Shown here one piece after another: positions 61,925-64,000 of a stretch of DNA of 64,000 nucleotides (positions are counted from its first letter, which is position 1; each line of letters starts with the position of its first letter). A model generated the notes under the pieces. That model ran no database searches and was not told the origin of the DNA. It saw only the letters and a list, made by a program, of their open reading frames with translations. Made by a program: the position numbers and the translations under genes. The DNA is from Bacillus cereus group sp. RP43 (lineage in GTDB: Bacteria; Bacillota; Bacilli; Bacillales; Bacillaceae_G): contig NZ_JARVHQ010000003.1 in assembly GCF_040459645.1 (NCBI RefSeq), positions 176,331 to 240,330 of the forward strand. The letters are read 5' to 3'.

Positions 61925-62043
61925 AAAAAAGGTTTAGAAGCTTTGTTTACCGCGCTCTAGAAAAAGATTTAGAGTTTCAGCGATTCGCGGTGAACCACAA
62001 TGAGATAGTTGGCGCTATTTCATTGGGCTGATGAACCTTTTTT
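61925..62043. ncRNA. structured RNA element: nested stems closed by a 10-bp outer helix
   Basis: AAAAAAGGTT and AACCTTTTTT at the ends form a closing stem. Inside (minus strand) are CAATGAAATAG/CTATCTCATTG, then GTTCACCGCG/CGCGGTAAAC enclosing CTCTA/TAGAG. The design is symmetric, so the RNA could be on either strand: part of the minus leader of the initiator-like gene, or a plus-strand RNA of about 125 nt. The plus-strand RNA would start after TATAAT (61907-61912) and end in the T-run CCTTTTTTCGC. Combined with the attenuator at 61761, this resembles antisense-RNA copy control. Confidence 0.5.
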
Positions 62044-62229
62044 CGCTTTATTATATTTTATTTTCATATTATATAAACGTTCTATTATTAATAAATCTAT
62101 ATCTAAAAAAATATAAAATCATTAAAGTAACTACATCATATATAGTTTTTTTCATGGTTGCAAGCTGATTTTCAAAAGTAACAACCTGGTGAACTTAACA
62201 CGAACGAAAATCTGCACATTAAACATCTA

Positions 62230-62550
62230 CATGATCGCCTCTCAATCAAAAACTAACTAAATATGGTTTAAAATCCAATTATTTTCACGACACTCACCTA
62301 ATCAACTGTCGCTCAATCAACACACCACCTTGATTTCGACGCCATTTCACCTCTAATTAAAAAGAGTCACTCACCTAATCACCGGTCACTTAATAACAAC
62401 ACACTTAGTTTTTCTCGATAGATTGAGTGGTGATTGAGTGAATGGTTTCATTATATTAAATATAGTTCTAATCAGTCAATTAATCGCCAGTCACTTACAT
62501 AGTTTTTGTTTGTATTTTAAAAAGTGAACGACCAGTGATTGAGTGGTTGA
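62230..62550. repeat. iteron-like repeat cluster (candidate origin or operator array)
   Basis: Two direct copies, at about 62290-62317 (CACTCACCTAATCAACTGTC...) and 62368-62395 (CACTCACCTAATCACCGGTC...), share a ~26-bp motif. A weaker copy lies at 62471-62498 (GTCAATTAATCGCCAGTCAC) and inverted copies at about 62421-62446 and 62520-62547 (GAACGACCAGTGATTGAGTG). A partial one (CTCAATCA) is near 62240. The core is CACTCA-N2-TAATCA-C-GGTCACT. There is no gene in this 500-bp stretch. The position upstream of the initiator-like gene fits iterons. Confidence 0.6.
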
Positions 62551-62631
62551 GAGTCAATCATAGGGTTTTTAGTTACAAAATTAACTCTCGAATAAACAGC
62601 AAAGCATACAGTTGTAGTAATTAAACAGGTT

Positions 62632-62689
62632 TATTAAACTATTGTTCTGAGAACTAACGTAAATTGATTGGCAGAACAATAGTTTAATA
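62632..62689. promoter_or_regulatory. palindrome with 18-bp arms before the 62740 gene
   Basis: TATTAAACTATTGTTCTG (62632-62649) is exactly inverted at 62672-62689, with a 22-bp spacer. No T-run follows. It lies just upstream of a TATAAT (62702-62707) and the ribosome site of the next gene, so an operator or recombination site is more likely than a terminator. Confidence 0.55.
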
Positions 62690-62739
62690 GTACTTAATTT
62701 GTATAATAAACCTATGGTTATTATAAAGGGGATGTTTAA

Positions 62740-63048
62740 ATGAGAAGAATTGATTTGATACCAAAACCATTTTTTGAAACTATAGGGGAACATGGTACAA
62801 CTTATTTTGTATATGGATATAGAACCGCTAAACCAAAGTTACATTTAGGAGAATTTAGTTCACTAAAAGAAGCTAGACAATTCATCTACAAATATGCTTA
62901 TGAAAATCCACAATGGCTTAATGTAGACGGAGATATTAATGAATATAACAAAAAACCTTCTAGACCTGAAAGTAAGAATAAATGGTATAAAGAAGTAGTT
63001 AAAAAAGAATATATGAAGTATGCCAATTTCAAAGATTGGAAGAAATAA
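62740..63048 (+). CDS. hypothetical basic protein, 102 residues
   Basis: AAAGGGGATG precedes the ATG at 62740 and a TATAAT lies at 62702-62707. The product is small, lysine- and tyrosine-rich and soluble (YFVYGYRTAKPKLHLGEFSS, LKEARQFIYKYAYENPQW). The alternating aromatic and basic residues could suit nucleic-acid binding, but no family is recognised. Its promoter carries an 18-bp-arm palindrome that could be a self-regulated operator. A terminator follows directly. Confidence 0.6.
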   Translation: MRRIDLIPKPFFETIGEHGTTYFVYGYRTAKPKLHLGEFSSLKEARQFIYKYAYENPQWLNVDGDINEYNKKPSRPESKNKWYKEVVKKEYMKYANFKDWKK

Positions 63049-63072
63049 AAGTAGCGAATTTGTTACTTTTTT
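63047..63072 (+). terminator. terminator of the 102-residue protein gene
   Basis: AAAAGTAGC pairs with GTTACTTTT and is followed by TTTATTTTG. Confidence 0.75.
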
Positions 63073-63113
63073 ATTTTGTAAAGAAAAAGGAACCCATAAG
63101 GATTCCATTTGCA

Positions 63114-63335
63114 TCACGTTGTTCTATAGTCTTTGTTTCTAAGTTTCTTTCTAATATCCATAAATGCTAGAATCATTATGATCGTGCATAATAATTTGAG
63201 CCAACGAAACTCCTGGTCGAACATTATACCAGAGAAGAATTCATAAGCATATAACAAGCCAATAGCGGGAAATAGCCAAATCATGAATTATAAATCTTTT
63301 AGGTGATATTTATAATTATTAATCTTTTTCCACAT
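63114..63335 (-). pseudogene. small membrane protein split by a nonsense codon
   Basis: ATG at 63335 has GGAG nine bases upstream and starts MWKKINNYKYHLKDL, then TAA. The same frame continues without shift as FMIWLFPAIGLLYAYEFFSG, EFRWLKLLCTIIMILAFMDI and a basic tail to 63114. A full product would be 73 residues with two membrane helices. Either this is a recent nonsense mutation, or translation restarts at the ATG at 63284 to give 56 residues. No family recognised. Confidence 0.5.
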
Positions 63336-63486
63336 ATGTATCAACTCCTGTAAATATATTTTAATTCTATATATTATGATTTTACATAAATATATACAGA
63401 ATTAACATAATAACTTTGAATTAATCATGTTATTTATTAATGAATTTAGTCTCAGTAAAGATACTAAGTGTCCTAAGGATTTAGAA

Positions 63487-63528
63487 AATAAAAGAGACTA
63501 TCAAAATGATAGTCTCTTTTATTTTTTC
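63487..63528. terminator. terminator of the DUF3967-like gene
   Basis: AATAAAAGAGACTATC pairs perfectly with GATAGTCTCTTTTATT around five bases, with T-runs on both strands. Confidence 0.85.
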
Positions 63529-64000
63529 CCGAAAAACTTAGAGAAAAATCCGCCTTTTTGTTCAGTATTTTCTTGTTTCTGAGCATTTGCACTTTTTTGT
63601 TCTTGAATTAATCGTATAGTGCTCATTAGTTTTTCGTCACGTTCCTCTAGACGTTTATTAATTCTATCGAAATTGTCCTGACTTTGTTTAGCTACAGCAG
63701 CGAAGAATTCCATATTTTGCTTTGTTAATTCGGCGGTCACTTTAGCTGTAACTTCCTCAGTGATTTTTTCTGTCAAAGCCTCAATCAAGTCTGTATTTAC
63801 CTGTTGTGCTTTAACTAGCGATGTTTCTTTTTGCTCATCATCGTCATCAATCTCTTCAGCATAAACATTACGAATAACAGTGGGATCCATATCTAAAAGC
63901 ACTACAATTTCGTGCTTTTTCTTTGACTCTGAATAATAATGTTTTATTTTTTTTACTGTATCAATACTATCCTCATGAACATATTTAAGTTGTCTTTCTT
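63519..64000 (-). CDS. DUF3967-like plasmid protein, C-terminal part
   Basis: The frame is open to the window end (the coding strand upstream of the ATG at 63902 reads YVHEDSIDTVKKIKHYYSES, then HEIVVLLDMDP), so the real start lies outside. The visible ~160 residues are a helical coiled-coil region (LTEKITEEVTAKVTAELTKQ) ending in INKRLEERDEKLMSTIRLIQ and a Lys/Phe-rich tail (GGFFSKFFGKK). This matches the C-terminal half of MerR-type HTH proteins with DUF3967 found on Bacillus plasmids. They are thought to bind DNA in plasmid maintenance. The HTH is not visible here. Confidence 0.6.
   Translation of the reverse strand, partial: ERQLKYVHEDSIDTVKKIKHYYSESKKKHEIVVLLDMDPTVIRNVYAEEIDDDDEQKETSLVKAQQVNTDLIEALTEKITEEVTAKVTAELTKQNMEFFAAVAKQSQDNFDRINKRLEERDEKLMSTIRLIQEQKSANAQKQENTEQKGGFFSKFFGKK

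Noticed and set aside
62581..62793. 70-codon minus-strand frame next to the palindrome
   Set aside because: Crosses the 18-bp-arm palindrome and the promoter of the 62740 gene; no ribosome site.

Overview
The window looks like part of a large conjugative plasmid of the Bacillus cereus group (cereus/thuringiensis type). The evidence is low GC content, strong AGGAGG ribosome sites, two proteins with the BclA-type exosporium leader (DPxLxGPTxPP), S-layer-homology and WxL surface proteins, IS231-type and Tn4430-type ends, an IS200/IS605 element, and a Gram-positive (PrgI/VirB4/VirB6/PrgK-like) type IV secretion system. No rRNA, tRNA or CRISPR array was seen.

Layout. 1-2.4 kb: tail of a DUF896 gene, an Rrf2 regulator, a small monooxygenase, a broken IS231 transposase and a PH-like protein. 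2.5-6.9 kb: mobile scrap (a 62-bp IS231-like mini element inside a Tn3-type end, a 736-bp element bounded by Tn3-type 38-bp repeats, a 140-bp MITE, a lone Tn3 end) around a CDC48-like double-AAA ATPase. 6.4-10.2 kb: unrecognised genes, a metzincin-motif protein and a GIY-YIG nuclease. 11-15.4 kb: a membrane-anchored thioredoxin-like protein, a DUF418 protein, small membrane proteins, a CPBP protease and a DUF2325 protein. 26.65 down to 15.5 kb (minus): one type IV secretion operon with its own sigma-A promoter, ending in a three-domain cell-wall hydrolase and a VirB8-like candidate. 27.5-33.3 kb: a giant repeat exosporium protein, a broken Rpn-type gene and the IS200/IS605 element. 33.3-37.1 kb: DUF3854/TOPRIM and LPD1-type polyvalent proteins. 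37.4 kb: a lone plus-strand nucleotidyl-cyclase-fold protein. 49.1 down to 38.4 kb: a Tad/Flp-type pilus locus (CpaB, TadZ, TadA, TadB, TadC, three tandem pilins, prepilin peptidase) joined to a WxL surface locus (two WxL proteins and a DUF916/DUF3324 anchor protein). 49.4-52.3 kb: a BclA-like beta-propeller protein between two copies of a 258-bp repeat, a dead Mrr-type nuclease and a candidate type I toxin. 52.4-59.9 kb: large surface proteins and the second part of the pilus locus. 60.6-62.6 kb: a replication-initiator-like gene with structured leader and iteron-like repeats. 62.7-64 kb: small genes and the 3' part of a DUF3967-like gene.

How it fits together. The secretion operon supplies the DNA-transfer channel. 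The Tad pilus and WxL/SLH surface proteins are plausibly its cell-cell contact machinery, in the way type IVb pili serve some Gram-negative plasmids; this is inference. Relaxase, coupling protein and partition genes are not in the window.

The most unusual shared feature is regulatory. At least ten genes or operons carry an intrinsic terminator in the 5' leader, placed just upstream of the ribosome site. At four of them a sigma-A promoter with a 17-bp spacer sits a few tens of bases further upstream. Three of these terminators share the same stem (GACACACC...GGTGTGTC). This suggests coordinated transcription attenuation or processive antitermination of the whole conjugation, pilus and surface regulon.
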